Assembly: GCA_963693315.1 (NCBI GenBank) | Contig: OY856186.1 | Coordinates: 375,395,328-375,459,327 of the forward strand | Length of the DNA stretch: 64,000 nt | Reading direction: 5' to 3' | Source of the DNA: Diogma glabrata | Taxonomy: Eukaryota; Arthropoda; Insecta; Diptera; Cylindrotomidae | Notes under the pieces: model-generated | Database searches by the model: none | What the model saw: only the letters and a program-made list of their open reading frames with translations | Told to the model about the DNA's origin: nothing | Shown: in pieces, positions 33,069 to 46,100 of the stretch | Layout: each line of letters opens with the position of its first letter | Position numbering within the stretch: the first letter of the stretch is position 1 | Made by a program: the position numbers and the translations under genes

Positions 33069-34467
33069 ACTTCGGTCTGGGTTAAGGATTTTGATATAGT
33101 TTTCGGCAAAAAACTTTTATGAGGACATGGTTTTTAGTTTTGGGCAGCGATGTATATCAAACATAACTCTTTATTAAAGTACAAGTATTTTTTATCTCTG
33201 TTTAAAAATTTATTACAAAACTAACACGAAACATCAATACGTTACCGGAAAATTATAATCAAAATTCCAAAAATATTGTTAAATTAAATAAAATCAAACT
33301 TTTTCAAAATTCCAAAAATTATAATAAAATCAAAAATTTAAAATTTTTCAAAATTCTAAAAATATTCCAAAAATTCTTACAAAATCAACTATTAAAACTT
33401 TTGCCGAAATTCTAAAAATATTTCAAAAATTATTACAAAATCAAAAATACAAACTTTTTCAAAATTCTAAAAATATTTCAAAAACTATAACAAATTCAAA
33501 AATTTCCATGTCCAATTTCATTTTAAATTACATTTACGTCATAAAAACAGCTACATTTTTTTTCCCAAAAAATTGGCTAAAAAATTAAATGAAATCATTT
33601 TTTGACACACTTGACATTATTTTTTGACAAACTTATAATGCCATAATTCTCTATAATAATAATAAAATATCATGTCATACGAACTATTAATTTTATTTTT
33701 TTCTAAAAAAATAGGGTAAAAAATAAATAAAAACCTTTCTTTTGACACACTTGACAATATTTTTTGACAAAATTATAATGCCATAATTCTCAATAATCAT
33801 AATAAAATTTCATTTCAAACAAACAATGTTTTTTTTTCCAAAAATTAGGTAAAAAACTAAATAAAAATCTTTTGACACACTTGACAACATTTTTTTGACA
33901 AACTTATAATGCCATAATTCTCAATAATAATAATAAAACTTCATTTCAAACAAACAATTAATTTTATTTTTTTTTCCAAAAAATTGGGTAAAAAAATAAA
34001 TAAAAATCTTTCTTTTGACACACTTGACAACATTTTTTTGACTAACTTATAATGCAATAATCTAGATTTTGGTCTCACATACTAATCCCGACCATCAAGA
34101 TTTCTCCAAATTCAATGTTCCTACTCGTAATCACTTAAAATGAACGTTTTTTAAGCAAAAAATATGCAAATTTCCTTGACGATACACTTGACGATTTTTT
34201 TGACACAATTCCGGTACAGTTATCAAACACATCGTCCTTTCGGCTCTTTCCATTGAGTAAACCTATTTTTAGAAAAAAAAATTTTGAAATCCGTCCAGCG
34301 GTTTTCTAGATTTCGTCGGTTGTGACGGCCGACAGACAGACACACATTTTTTTTTGTGCTTTTTTAGAATCAGTAGGTCCTAAAACGTCGAGAAATGCCA
34401 AAAAAAGTGGGGGTAAGAATTTCACTTTGAGCTCATGAATGTAATACTAAGGTCTTTCAGACCGAAG
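33069..34467. repeat. Hairpin-ended interspersed repeat, copy 2 (fullest)
   Basis: It starts ACTTCGGTCTGGGTTAAGG and ends GGTCTTTCAGACCGAAGTA, so the ends are inverted repeats (~15 bp). Internal parts: GGGCAGCGATGTATATCAAA, CTAACACGAAACATCAATAC, an array of AATTCTAAAAATATT..AAAATCAAA words (33260-33500), four larger tandem units (33598-34070), then CGTCGGTTGTGACGGCCGAC and a GGTCCTAAAACGTCGAGAAA block. No protein is encoded. It is a non-autonomous element of unknown class. Confidence 0.75.
33598..34070. repeat. Four tandem ~135-bp units within copy 2
   Basis: Each unit has TTTTGACACACTTGACA, TTTTTTGACAAACTTATAAT, GCCATAATTCTCAATAATAA and TAATTTTATTTTTTTC. Units start near 33601, 33741, 33871 and 34014. 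Copy 1 (3677-4897) has only single forms of these words, so the array expanded in this copy. Confidence 0.7.
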
Positions 34468-34469
34468 TA

Positions 34470-36200
34470 ATAAAGTTTTTAGGGTCATTTGATAGAAATA
34501 TGGTGTACTATGTTGGATGTTGTGCTATACTATAAAATTTCTACAACCAACCTTTGGAGTTTCTACGGGTATAGGAAGAATATTCTTTTAAAGTACCTGT
34601 CTTCGCAAACTCTACATACTTTCAAAAGTCCTATACAAATTAGTAGGAGGAGATGGATAAAACATTCACATCGAAAACAAGTTTTGAATGTCCGACCTGA
34701 GATTCGACTTCATGTTTATATATCTAACGGATAACTATGAATTTTATCGCAAAGATTGATCCATCTAATAATAAAATGTTATTAACTCAAATCACGATAC
34801 TGATATTAAATGGCTCTATGGATCTAACGATAGTGCAGGACAGATGGAAGTGACGAACTTTGAACTTCATCTTTTGAAAATCTCAGAGTTTCTCAATATA
34901 AAAAAAACAAATATTTTCAGATCTCGGTTTCCCTATTTTAGTTTTAAAAATGTTTTGTTTTTATTTTCTTATCAATATTTAATCAACAGTCAAAAATGTT
35001 GGTTTCTAATGCAGAATTTATCTTAAATTTATTTTAATGTCCGGGACCAAAATTGTGTATTTTAATTTTGATTATGTTATCAGCTTTAAAGCATTTACAT
35101 ATGGTTTTAAATGTGCCCGTCGGTGTTATATGCAATTATTAATAGTTAAACCAACGAGTCACAGTTTAGCGAAATTTTTATAAAAACGCCAAATAGGGCT
35201 GTGTATAGGTATTTGGTTTTGAAAAATAAGAAAGATAAGTTTTGCTTGGGGGTTTTGACCCATTTGCAATAGAACAGTCTTCCTCTTTTAGCTACATTTA
35301 CGTTAAAATGTAATATTTCATAAGACAACAATTTTCAGGTTTTCTAGCTATAAATTTGTGTTACTAATATTACAGTTTTTTTTTGTTAACTCTATTAAAA
35401 TAAATGGTTAACTTTAAAATATAATAAAACGAAAAACTTGAATAGTTATATAGTTCTTGTTATACAACAAAATTGTTGAATTTTTTATTTATTTTTTTTT
35501 CATATCAAATTGTAATGTAATTAGATATTTACGAGAATAACAAGAATAAAATAACTAGAGCATTGACTTTGTTGTGTTAGATTTTCTGGAGTTTTGAGTT
35601 CTGACTAAGTCTAAAATAAATATTTTTAAGGTTTGACACTACTTACTTTTAAATTAGATAACAACATAAGAAAAGGATTTATATTGTAATTGTTTATAAT
35701 ATAATTATTTATAATTGGGTTAGTGTAACGGTTTATCAAAATCATCGCAAGCGCAAACAATATTTATAAAAGACAACTAGATGAGCAACAGCTGGAAAGT
35801 AAGCTGGGGAGGCCGATATTTTTAGACTTCTCTTTTCCTTATGGTTCGTCACGTATTTTATAGGATATTATTGGAAAACAATAGAGGTTTGATCTGGAAA
35901 CAATCAACATATGCGTTTGATTAAACTGAATTTTACATTGAAAGATTATAGCAAAGGAAGAAGAACCAAAAACTGAATACAGATTAGCTATGTACCATTA
36001 AATAATACACAACTGCCATTAGCACGAGAAAATCAAGTCAAGAAAATTGAAACCACTCCGACTACGCAAGAAATCGCTCTTTTGTATAACTAGCATCAAG
36101 CCTGTATATAGTTAATAATGAATGAAGAAAGAATTTTTGAGTATAACCAGAGGACTATGACAAAGCTACAGAGCAAACGTCACTGTTGGGGTTAAATATC
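34470..36200. other. No recognised gene
   Basis: Frames at 34489-34734, 34844-35026 and 35146-35331 have no domain I know. No inverted or tandem structure was noticed. Likely intronic or intergenic. Confidence 0.35.
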
Positions 36201-36201
36201 A

Positions 36202-36449
36202 GTACCTCGGAGGTAAACTGCACTATGTCATTCTAGTCAACTTTTCAGTCAACAAAAAATTGCAAGTTTGATTAGTTAGATTAGTAAGAACCAGATAAAT
36301 ATTGTGACAATAATTGAGTCCAACTGCATTTCTGGTCGAAACATAATTAACATACGTAATTATAGAGCACAAAGAGTGTCCGACAACAATAAACCTGCTC
36401 TACTGAAAAGTTGACTAAAATAACATAGTGCAGTATACCTCCGAGGTAC
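36202..36449. mobile_element. 248-bp MITE with ~48-bp TIRs
   Basis: GTACCTCGGAGGTAAACTGC, CACTATGTCATTCTAGTCAA and CTTTTCAGT at 36202 are inverted at the right end (ACTGAAAAGTTGACTAAAAT, AACATAGTGCAG, ACCTCCGAGGTAC to 36449). The frame starting at 36428 runs out of this repeat into unique sequence (KENWYSGDRIFGLKVQNYEV) and is not a convincing gene. Confidence 0.8.
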
Positions 36450-37367
36450 TTATATGTAAATCAAAAGCTACTGTTGACAATATTGTAATGTACAAGGTAG
36501 GTTTATTCTTCATAAAAGAAAATTGGTATTCTGGTGATAGGATTTTTGGGCTCAAGGTTCAAAACTACGAGGTACAGCCTATGGAAAATAAGTTAAGATT
36601 GGTTCATGTGCAAATTTTATCACTCTCTGATTTGATGTTTTTTAAGGTTCCAACTACGGTATGGCATATAGCTATAAAGATAGACGTTGCTCGGCTGCAA
36701 AAATGGCGATGATAACTTGCTTGATATGATTTTATAGCTTCAAGCACATTTGAATTCATTTTACTTATAGTGAAGATCACAAATATATTTTACAAAGAAA
36801 ATATATTGAATAAATAAAATATGAAGAAACTGGAAGAACGCTGAGGTGTCAAAAAACGCTGCTTTTTTGTAAATGAAAATTTGTTCACGAGACGCGTTAG
36901 CTACTAGCCGCGAGTGGGGCAATTTCTCGAACGTAAAATGTTTTCATCTCGCGTAGGAAACACAATTTTTTCTAGGATAATTAGAAATTATTAAATAAAA
37001 AAGCGATAAAATAACATTTAAAATTCATATTCTATTTTTTCATGGTTGCTTTGTTTTAAAAACTTTGTAAAATTATATGAAAATACCATAGCAACTACAT
37101 TTTGTTATTCTGTTTACCATTTTACCATTTTAACCATTTTAACCATTAAAAAAAAAACCATTTTCACGGTGTCCCAGTAAAATATCACGCGAAAAAATCC
37201 CACTCGAAATAATATCACAGCGAAAAAATCACTCTATACGAAAATATCACATCACGAAAATATCACATCATAAATTCACACGCGAGAAAATATCACATTG
37301 TATAATCACACGCGAAAAATATCGCACTCTTAAGGGTCGTCTTTACTAACCGTGCCGATCGTTTACT

Positions 37368-37485
37368 AAGGCCGGTTTGCTTTCACATACAACAGAAACA
37401 GGATTTCATATAAATTTGACAGCAAACAATTCTGTTGCTGAAAAATTTGTATAGAGTTCTGTTTTATGTGAATTTCAGCCTTAGC
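37368..37485. repeat. Small MITE inside the fold-back element
   Basis: TAAGGCCGGTTTGCTTTCAC with ATACAACAGAA at the left is inverted at the right as TTCTGTTTTATGTGAATTTC with AGCCTTA. The flanks TCGTTTAC and GCGTTTGC could be a worn 8-bp duplication. Confidence 0.55.
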
Positions 37486-38203
37486 GTTTGCAAACATAGA
37501 TTTGTTTAGTAGAAACATTCCATTTCATCTTACCATCGTCAATCATAAATAGAAACAATCAACCATACATAATTTGGGTTTGTTTTTGTTTCAGTTATTA
37601 AAATCATAGAAAAAATGCCAATAACTTATGAAATGACAATAAACCGTTAACAAGGTTAAATTAATTTCCATATCAGATCGTATCAGAGAATATTAGCGAT
37701 AATTTAGATTTTCTTATGTTTGTTTTCAACAGAATAAATATAAAAGAAATTGATAACGAACGTGAAACAATACGATCGTGTTGTTGAAGAAGCGCGATTA
37801 ATAGGATTTGCATAATGTTATTAATTGTATGGATAATGAACCGTGTAATACATTGTCGATAATATTATGTTTGTTGTTATGTGTATTTGCGGATGTTGAT
37901 ATTAAGAATACCAAGTAGTTATATTATAAGGGAGAAAAATAGAAGAGTGTGGCGATCGGAGGAAACATATCTTTGACTGTTGTTTGTTGATTATTAAATC
38001 TCACTACCAAAGCATATAATAATAATATAATAATAATATTTATTTATCTTTCGATAATCTTGTAACATTAATATTTTGTAACATCGTATTTTAAACATTT
38101 ACTAAATAATTATTTTTAACAATCTGAATTCAAAAGAGTATACCAATAAATATTTTAATGACTTGATTGAGTTTAAAAAATAAATTAGTTTTAAAGCTTC
38201 TAG

Positions 38204-39446
38204 CTATTTATTACACTTATATTTAAATATTTTAATATTTCTTGAATTTTTTATTTTATCAGGAATGGAATTATAGAGTTGTACTCCCTTTTATAGTAAC
38301 GAATTTTGCGCTGAGCTCATCCTATACTGCGGCAATTTGATCTTTTTCCTAGCCCTGGTTTCATGTTGGTGAAAATCACCTATATATTTGAAATTTCTGG
38401 AAATTTTGTTATTTTTCTTACTGTTTAATGAAAAAATAAACTTTAAAGTGTTTAAATATATTCTTCGTTTGACGGTCGAAAAATTTAAGGTTTCCAACAT
38501 TAAACGCACAGAAGTATATCTATTTGTTTTAAGTATCGTTCTCATTGCCCGATTTTGTAATTTCTGTAACTTCCCCATACAATTTGCATTAATTAAGTAT
38601 AAAATCGACGAACAATACTCAAAATGTGGTGCAATTAACGTTTTATAGAAAATAGTTTTCTTCCCAATCTTGATAAAAGCGAAATTTTGCTGCAATTTTT
38701 TTCGAAATATAGTTAACATGTTCATTAAACTTTAATTTTTTATCAATTATTATACCTAGGTACTTAATTTTATCAACAAATTCGATATAAATGCCAGCCA
38801 ACTGACCAGTATTATTTGATGAAATACTGACTTTATTAGTAAGTAACATGCATTTCGTTTTATCAATATTAATTTTTAGCTTATTGTAATTAAAATATTT
38901 TGACAAATTTTGTAAATCAATATTTAACTTTTCTATTGCAATTTCAAAATTGGAGTCTGCTATTGAAAGAAAAGTATCATCAGCAAATAAATTTATCTGA
39001 CAATATTTAACTGCTTCTGTGATGTCATTTATGTATAATATGAACAACATAACTCCTAAAACTGAACCTTGTGGAGCACCTATTTCAACATTCTTTGAAT
39101 TTGATTCTGCATTACCAAAACGAGTTTTTTGTTGCCAGTTATTAAGATAGTCAGCAAACCACATTAATTCCACTCCGGTTACACCAATTTTTTCAAGTTT
39201 CTGTAACAACAGATCACGATCTATAACCTCAAAAGCACGTTGTAAATCTAAAAATATCGCAACTATTGTTTGTTTTGCTTCAATTTCAGTTTTCCAATCA
39301 GCAAATAAAAAATTTAACGAAATTTCGCAAGAGAAGCCTTTTCGAAAACCAGATTGTTCTTCAACTAATATTTTATTGTTTTCAATATAACAGATGAATT
39401 GATTTTTTACAACGATCTCAAAAATTTTTTCATAAATAGGTAGCAA
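38204..39446 (-). pseudogene. Jockey/I-type LINE, ORF2 reverse transcriptase (5'-truncated)
   Basis: From 39446 downward: MLPIYEKIFEIVVKNQFICY, EEQSGFRKGFSCEISLNFLF, IVAIFLDLQRAFEVIDRDLL (first catalytic Asp), IGAPQGSVLGVMLFILYIND, and the active-site FADD at 38976-38987 (residues 154-157), then KLKINIDKTKCMLL and VDKIKYLGIIIDKKLKFNEH. A shift near 38660-38720 moves to a second frame with LIAPHFEYCSSILYLIN and RAMRTILKTNRYTS. After one TAA the tail KGVQLYNSIPDKIKNS ends at 38204. The 3' side continues to a TAA/ATT-rich tract at 38015-38040, as in I/Jockey tails. Endonuclease and ORF1 are missing. Confidence 0.88.
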
Positions 39447-39459
39447 TCCACCAGTACAG

Positions 39460-40233
39460 AACCTGAACTCGTTCTGGAGTGGGGTGTAGACTCTCTTACA
39501 AATACTACTGGTCCTAACTCACGTCAGATTGCGGTATAACAAAGCATTCGTTTATTGGGAGTCACAATTTCCAATAGCCTACTCTAGAACGATCATATAA
39601 TGGCTATGGCAAAGAGCGCGTCAAAAAAACTCGGCCTCCTCAATAGATGTAAAAAATATTTTACTTCGCATCAATTACTCGATTTATAAGTCATATATTC
39701 GTCCCTGTATGGAGTATTGTTGTCAAGTTTGAGGCACTGCATCTGTTACCATCCTAGCTCTTTTGAACTCTATTCAAAACGTGCTATACGAATTGTTGGT
39801 GATCGAAATTTAACATTAAATCTTGATTCCCTACAACATCGTAGCACTGTTGCTGATCTCGTTGTTTTTTATAAATATCGTCACAAGCAGTGCTCGGATG
39901 AAATCAGGTCCATAATGCCATACATGTTTTTTTCCCCGTTTTACTCGTCAATCAGTTGTGCAAACAGTCAAACTGTCAAGATTACTCACTGTCATAGTAA
40001 TAAAATGCAAAGGGATTTCTTTGTACGTCCATTGTACAAATGTAATGCTTTGCCCGAATCAATAATCTCGAGTGCCTGCAGTCCACAAACATTTAAAAAA
40101 AACATCCACCAACACCTCAGTATGTTGTGGTGGGACCTAGGTCTTAAAAAGTATCTATGTGTTGTGGTGACACATTTTGTAATTCCTACTACACAATACT
40201 TTTTATTAAAAAAAAAATTATGTATTTTTATTA
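39460..40233 (+). pseudogene. LINE ORF2 C-terminal part and 3' tail
   Basis: Frames read SIRLLGVTISNSL, SASKKLGLLNRCKKYFTSHQ, LLDLYKSYIRPCMEYCCQV, then (39717-40230) ALFELYSKRAIRIVGDR-like text as YSKRAIRIVGDRNLTLNLDS, LVVFYKYRHKQCSDEIRSIM, FFVRPLYKCNALPESIISSA, FKKNIHQHLSMLWWDLGLKK, then the untranslated tail with an A-run at 40208. This is the fullest copy of the tail family found at 7700, 23530, 43050 and 58911. The catalytic RT core is absent. Confidence 0.8.
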
Positions 40234-40689
40234 TTTTGATTTCTTATATGTATACCATACATGAGCTATTCTTCTTAACATTTCGATTCTCCGGTCACGA
40301 CTGTAATTTGTAAAAATATTTGGTATTCCTTCTGCCGTAACGATATTTCCAAACTTAGAGATCGAAGGTACGCATTTCTGCAATCTCACAAATTGTAATT
40401 TTTCTGTGCTTTTTTTCGATAAAACTTTTTCCATAATATTATTTCGCGTGTGATTTTAGGATGCGATATTTTTACGCGTGTAATCTTAGGATGTGAAATT
40501 TTTTCGCGTGTGATTTTAAGATGTGATATTTTCGAGATGTGATATTTTCGTGTTACGATATTTTCGTATAGTGTGATTTTTTCGCTGTGATATTTTATCA
40601 TAGAACCCATTTTCACAGGGGATTAAGACCACTTGAAAATAGACTTTTCTGCTACTATCATAGAAAAAATCTGTAGTCGTTTGTTTGAA

Positions 40690-40830
40690 TTCTGTAAATG
40701 TGATACGGTAACGTTATAAGTTTTTATCACTTCTCTGTAAAAATACTGTTTAAAGCTAAGTGATAGAAATTAATGGCGAAGTGATAAAAAACATATCGTA
40801 TAACCATTTCACAGTTACAAAATTCGGCTG
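40690..40830. repeat. Diverged relative of the 3157-3262 hairpin
   Basis: It shares TTTTTATCACTTC, GCGAAGTGATAA and CATTTCACAGTTACAAAATT, CGGCTG with the 3157-3262 repeat. The left arm is worn. Confidence 0.45.
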
Positions 40831-41605
40831 TTGAAGATTTAAGAAAGTATTTTTGCAACGAATGATTTTGAAATACTTCGCTTAATACGTCCACAATGGT
40901 AAGGTGAAATCATCAGGAAAAAGAAACGATTGATATCAACCAACCGAAGTCCCAAGGACCCAACACATTATTACTATATATGGACCCTACACTTATTAAA
41001 TGTTATATGGAGTCTCAATCTGAGTTCAACAACGGTGGTCTAGTTTACAAGAAAAAAAAGTTCGACACGAAATTTTCAGTAATTAAGAGACACTTTACAT
41101 AAGAATTATTCTAGATATAGTCAGCTCCTGTAAAGAAATCGCATACAAATTACGACAAAACAAGTAAAAAGAACGCTAATAGTATGCAACCTTCCTTTTT
41201 GCTTTGTTGATTACTGTTAAATTTTTCTGATTGAACATGGCACCATAAATAAAGCAATAGCCCTTTTTACATTTATAGTAAATTCTACGGAGCCTGGAGT
41301 GCTAAATTCAGAATATAGAAGTTGTTTTTAAACATATAGACCGCAATTAAAGTTCCACAGTCAGGCATAACCATAACGAAGTAAGTCCACGACTGTTTGT
41401 CATTTTCTAATGAGATGTGCGATCAATCATTTGTCTCATTAGGGCTAGAGAACATATTAGTCCTACAGAAAAGATAATATCGACAAACTCACTTGATAAA
41501 CAAGTCACATTTTGCCATATCCTATCAAATGTGACTCAGATTGAAACACTACTTCCCACATGCAAAGTGATGCCTTAGGAGCACGGAAATAATAGAAAAA
41601 TAACT

Positions 41606-41640
41606 ATTTTCTATTCGTCAATAATTGACGAATAGAAAAT
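41606..41640. repeat. 35-bp near-perfect palindrome
   Basis: ATTTTCTATTCGTCAAT followed by AATTGACGAATAGAAAAT. No flanking features were found. It could be a minimal MITE end-to-end or a chance hairpin. Confidence 0.6.
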
Positions 41641-41819
41641 AAGACTGCACATTGCTGTGATAACGGAGATCTGGCTAAACTGGAGCTTTTATGAATGATT
41701 TAACAAACCAATACCAAGGCATATCTTTGAAAATTATGGAAATTTATTGAGAATTATGGAAAACCATATTAATATACATAGAAACTCTGTACTATCTATG
41801 TCATCGATGTCATTGTATT

Positions 41820-42095
<276 letters not shown>

Positions 42096-43049
42096 AATAA
42101 ACTAATTTCTGATATTGTTATATTTTCATGTTTTTTTTTGGATAACCTTACGGATCCAGCAAGACAGACGCTAGGGTTCTTTGTCAACGATAGTTATCCG
42201 AGACAAAATCAAGACACACCTTAGCTTTTAAGTACAAATGAGCGAAATAAAAGAAAATACTAACAAACACAACCATGTACGTGTTTTTGAGCTCAAAACG
42301 TCAGAAAGAACCTTAAAAAATAGAACTAAAAACGGCATTTCAAACGTAATCAGATGCAATACAACAACTTATCGATGTCATATGCTCTCAAATCTGAAAT
42401 AAACGAAGACAAACACAAAATTCCCTAACGTTAGAAGGTTATTTATCAACGTTAAATTTTTTTTATTAATATAATTGATCTTATTACAAAACAAAAATCA
42501 AATAATAACAATTTTGTATTTTACTGCAATTATTGATTATTTAATATTAACTTGAACAAATGAAAAGCAAAGCCGATGAAAATGTTCTGCATTTAATATC
42601 TAATTAAGTATAACAAAAAATTCAAGTTTACTCAACAAGTAAAATAAAGCAATTAAAAATAATTATAGTAATAATAAATTGTATTATGGAGATTTAACAA
42701 CGTCTTCTGACTTATATTGTGTTTGAATAAAACAATAGAAATAAGTTAATTAATTTAAATATATATAAAAAAGTAAGTTATTTTAAATTTCAAGTTCGCT
42801 TTTTTTATGTTAAATTATTATCAAATAAAAACTACTTTCAAATTAAAATTTATAATGATTTCTCGTAAATACACAATGGGATTTGGGAAAAAAATGTTTT
42901 CGTTTTGGTAGTGTTATGTTACATTGATAATTACAACTTTGTATTCTCATACTTACAACGAAAACTTGACAAATCAAATTTAACAGAAAAGCGTTATTTT
43001 GTCATCCTACATGTAAGTTTTTGTATTGCTAGCCATTTCTTCTAAACAA
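42096..43049. other. AT-rich stretch, nothing recognised
   Basis: No coding frame, inverted repeat or tandem array noticed. Confidence 0.4.
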
Positions 43050-43190
43050 ATGATTGACAAAAAACTTGTTTACCTATAACACTTTAGAACGTATGTGGTT
43101 GTGGAATCTTGGTCTTAAATGGTTTTATGAGGCGGTTGTGGCACATATTGTAATTACAATACACAATACATTTTATATGAAAAAAAAATT
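43050..43190 (+). pseudogene. LINE ORF2 C-terminal tail fragment
   Basis: It reads KNLFTYNTLERMWLWNLGLK, WFYEAVVAHIVITIHNTFYM, then an A-run. It is aligned by eye to the WDLGLK tail family. 5'-truncated to its last ~45 codons. Confidence 0.65.
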
Positions 43191-46100
43191 GATAAATTAT
43201 ACTAGTTTTTCGTTGACGCCAGTTAAGCTCACGACTCCGGCAAACGAGAGTCAGTAAAACAGAAACAGTAAAAAACTCTCAATTCCGTGTAGTACATAAT
43301 AGAGAAATAGTAGAGAACATATCAAAGTGTTATAAAAATTGTTTCTAAGATATGCTACGAAAAGAAACAAACGACTAATAATAATATCTTGCATGACTGA
43401 TGATGATTTCACTCTCAGTCGAAATGAAACCGATTAATATGTATGTCAAATAGTTGAAACAATTTGTTTTTAAATATTCTAGTGTACATTTTAAATTGGA
43501 ATGAATTTTCATAATTTATAAATAATTCTCATTTTTCGCCATTTTTTAATGATACAATTTAAATGAAAAACAAATGAGAAATCAAAACATTTAAATGTTT
43601 GACTTACATATAAAACATAATACTAATTTTCCATAATTTCCATAATATTAAAAAAAAAGTAAAATTAAATATCATTAGCCCAACATAAAACAAGGCAAAT
43701 AGAAAATATAAAAAAAATGGAAAATTTTTTTTTTAAATCAACAAAATTAATTATTCAAAGTGCCTGTTTGTTTTCATTATCTTCACAAAAAATATTTTTC
43801 GCACTTAATTTTAGATGAAAATCCATCAATTTAATATTACGAAAGTCGTATTATCTCATAAAAAGTTAAATGAATCCAAGCCATTTTATAAAATGTAATA
43901 ATACTTTTTCATTCTTCCATTCTTTCATTCTTTTGTTTATTACATACATTTCGTTTCGCTTCGTTTTTCATCAGCCTCTCTTAAATCAGTGTGAAATGTG
44001 TGTGTTTATTTGTGCTAAAACATTTAACGGCATGTGCACGGTAAAGTGCACATCATGTACATCACATGTGTTATGCACAATTTTGTTTCACAATTGATGC
44101 ATATTCCATGCATTTTTTCAAAATTTGTTTTACGGAGCTTTTGTTTTTTTTTTTGTTTCAAATTTGTTCCAAGAAAATATGTTTTTAAACGAATATCTTA
44201 TTATTTTTGTCTCTTCATTCGTTTTTCACAGATAGTTTCATTTTTCCACAGACAGATAAAGCATTAAGTAGAAAGATCGTTCGGAAAAAATTCCCAAAAA
44301 TCTTTTGAATTAATTTGAGAAAAGTTATCAAAGTTGTATGCAAGTAGTCCTTTATAATAATTATTATTGAAAATTATTACAATGTCCAAGTGCAAATGCA
44401 TGTGGTTTTTTATAATGTTATTAAAACAATACTGTGTTTTTTTATTTTATTACTCACTAGAGCATAATAAAATTAATCGTTGGAAAACCAAACGTTTAAC
44501 TATTTTTCCATACGAATCTTAGTTTCTTTAAAAAATAGTAGTATATTGTATTAAAAGAGCGAACGTGTAACATTTAGTTTTTTGCGAGAATCAATATTTT
44601 CGCAGGAGGAATCTACTATTTGGAAGAATAAAATATATTTTTAGGTAATGTTTGAGTAACATATGCATTTTTGCGTTATTTCATTTTAGACCAAATATGA
44701 TATTTGTGTAATAAATTTCAAATAATTTTTGAAAGATAAATTTGAGAAAAAAACTGGCAGTTTGAGTGAAGAAAAGTAACAAAACAGTGTGTATATAAGA
44801 GTAATTGTTTTTAAAATGTATGAGGGTGTGATAGTTGATACCTTCGATTTTCCTAAAATTTTCAGGATATATTGTTATGCTCGCAATTTGGTTCTGTGCA
44901 GGGTGGATTAACTGGAGTCTAAGGCTTGACAGATGAGACAGTAAGACCGACTTCATTATCAGCAAAGATTAGATCCTAGTTAATTCATCCTCCAATTCCA
45001 TCCTTGAACTACCAACCTATATGTTGTGTCTTATAGTAATTTCAATTCAACAGATCACAATGTACTTAAGTAAAATCGGACGCAGCACACTGCAATAGAA
45101 AAGTTTGTCATCATGCGTAAATAAAGAAATAATGGGGCGACGAAGCACATTGGAATAGAAAAGTATCATTTAAACGCAATTACATGACTTTTCCTTTGTA
45201 AATTTTTTTATCTGTTACATATTTAAATGAGAAAAAAAAAATGAAACAGGAATATTAGATCTTTTCTCTTACAATTGTTTTTCTATAAAAGTGCTTCAAA
45301 ACCTCAACAGAAACTAGTTTTTCATTTTTTGAAAGAGACGGAATGACAATGAATCAACTTTTTGCCTCGCTTAGATCATCACGCAGTTCGTGGCATATCT
45401 CGAAAAGTTTTAGATTAAAAGTTATAAATTAAATTTAAAGTAAATTAAATTAAATTTCGCGTTTTGGTATTCCGAAAGGAAACGCCAAAAATAAAAAGTG
45501 ATGTGGATTCGCGAATCTAGTTTTTATTTTATTCAAACAAAGTCTATTGTTAGAGTTAATATAAAATTATTTGAATTGATAGTGTAATGTTGGGTTGTAA
45601 AAACAAAATGGTGTATTAACGTAATTAACACAAAAAAACATAATTACTGTTTAACAAAAAAAATAATTTATAGAGAAAAAAATATAAAACCAATATAGTT
45701 ATATTGTTAAAAAAAAATTCTTTTGTCTTTGTTAAAAGTGATTATCGCATCCCGTTGAAGATAGTGATATTAATGAACAAAGGGAAAGATATAAAATTGT
45801 GAGGCAGCAAATGTCGTGATCGTGCTAGTCTCAGATAAATAACTTACGAAAGCTTTGAGATTGGCTACAACATTGATTGAAGTTTGAAAAAGGAAATTTT
45901 CTTGATAAAAGGAAATTGGCCATCATTTACATCCAAATAGTTGAAGCTTAGAATTTTTTTGGTTTTGTTATATAGACTGGAGTATGATGACGTAGTGCAG
46001 TACAGTTACAGATCCATGTAGTTTCTATTTCCTCACATATCACAATTTTACTTATCACGCGTAGTTAATAACCATTTCTCATTCATCCATAATCTATAGT

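Larger units (their letters stand above)
37168..40606. mobile_element. 3.4-kb fold-back element with repetitive arms and LINE cargo
   Basis: The flanks are a 10-bp direct repeat CCATTTTCAC (37158-37167 and 40607-40616). The arms (about 37168-37330 and 40440-40606) are inverted copies built of short words such as AAAATATCACAGCGAAAAAA, TATACGAAAATATCACATC and AATCACACGCG. Between them lie a small MITE, a minus-strand LINE RT and a plus-strand LINE 3' end. Internally repetitive long arms and a 9-10 bp duplication recall Drosophila FB-type fold-back or MULE-type elements. No transposase is present. Confidence 0.75.

Noticed and set aside
36428..36712. 94-codon frame with mixed composition
   Set aside because: Its start lies in the 248-bp MITE end, no splice signals or domain were found.
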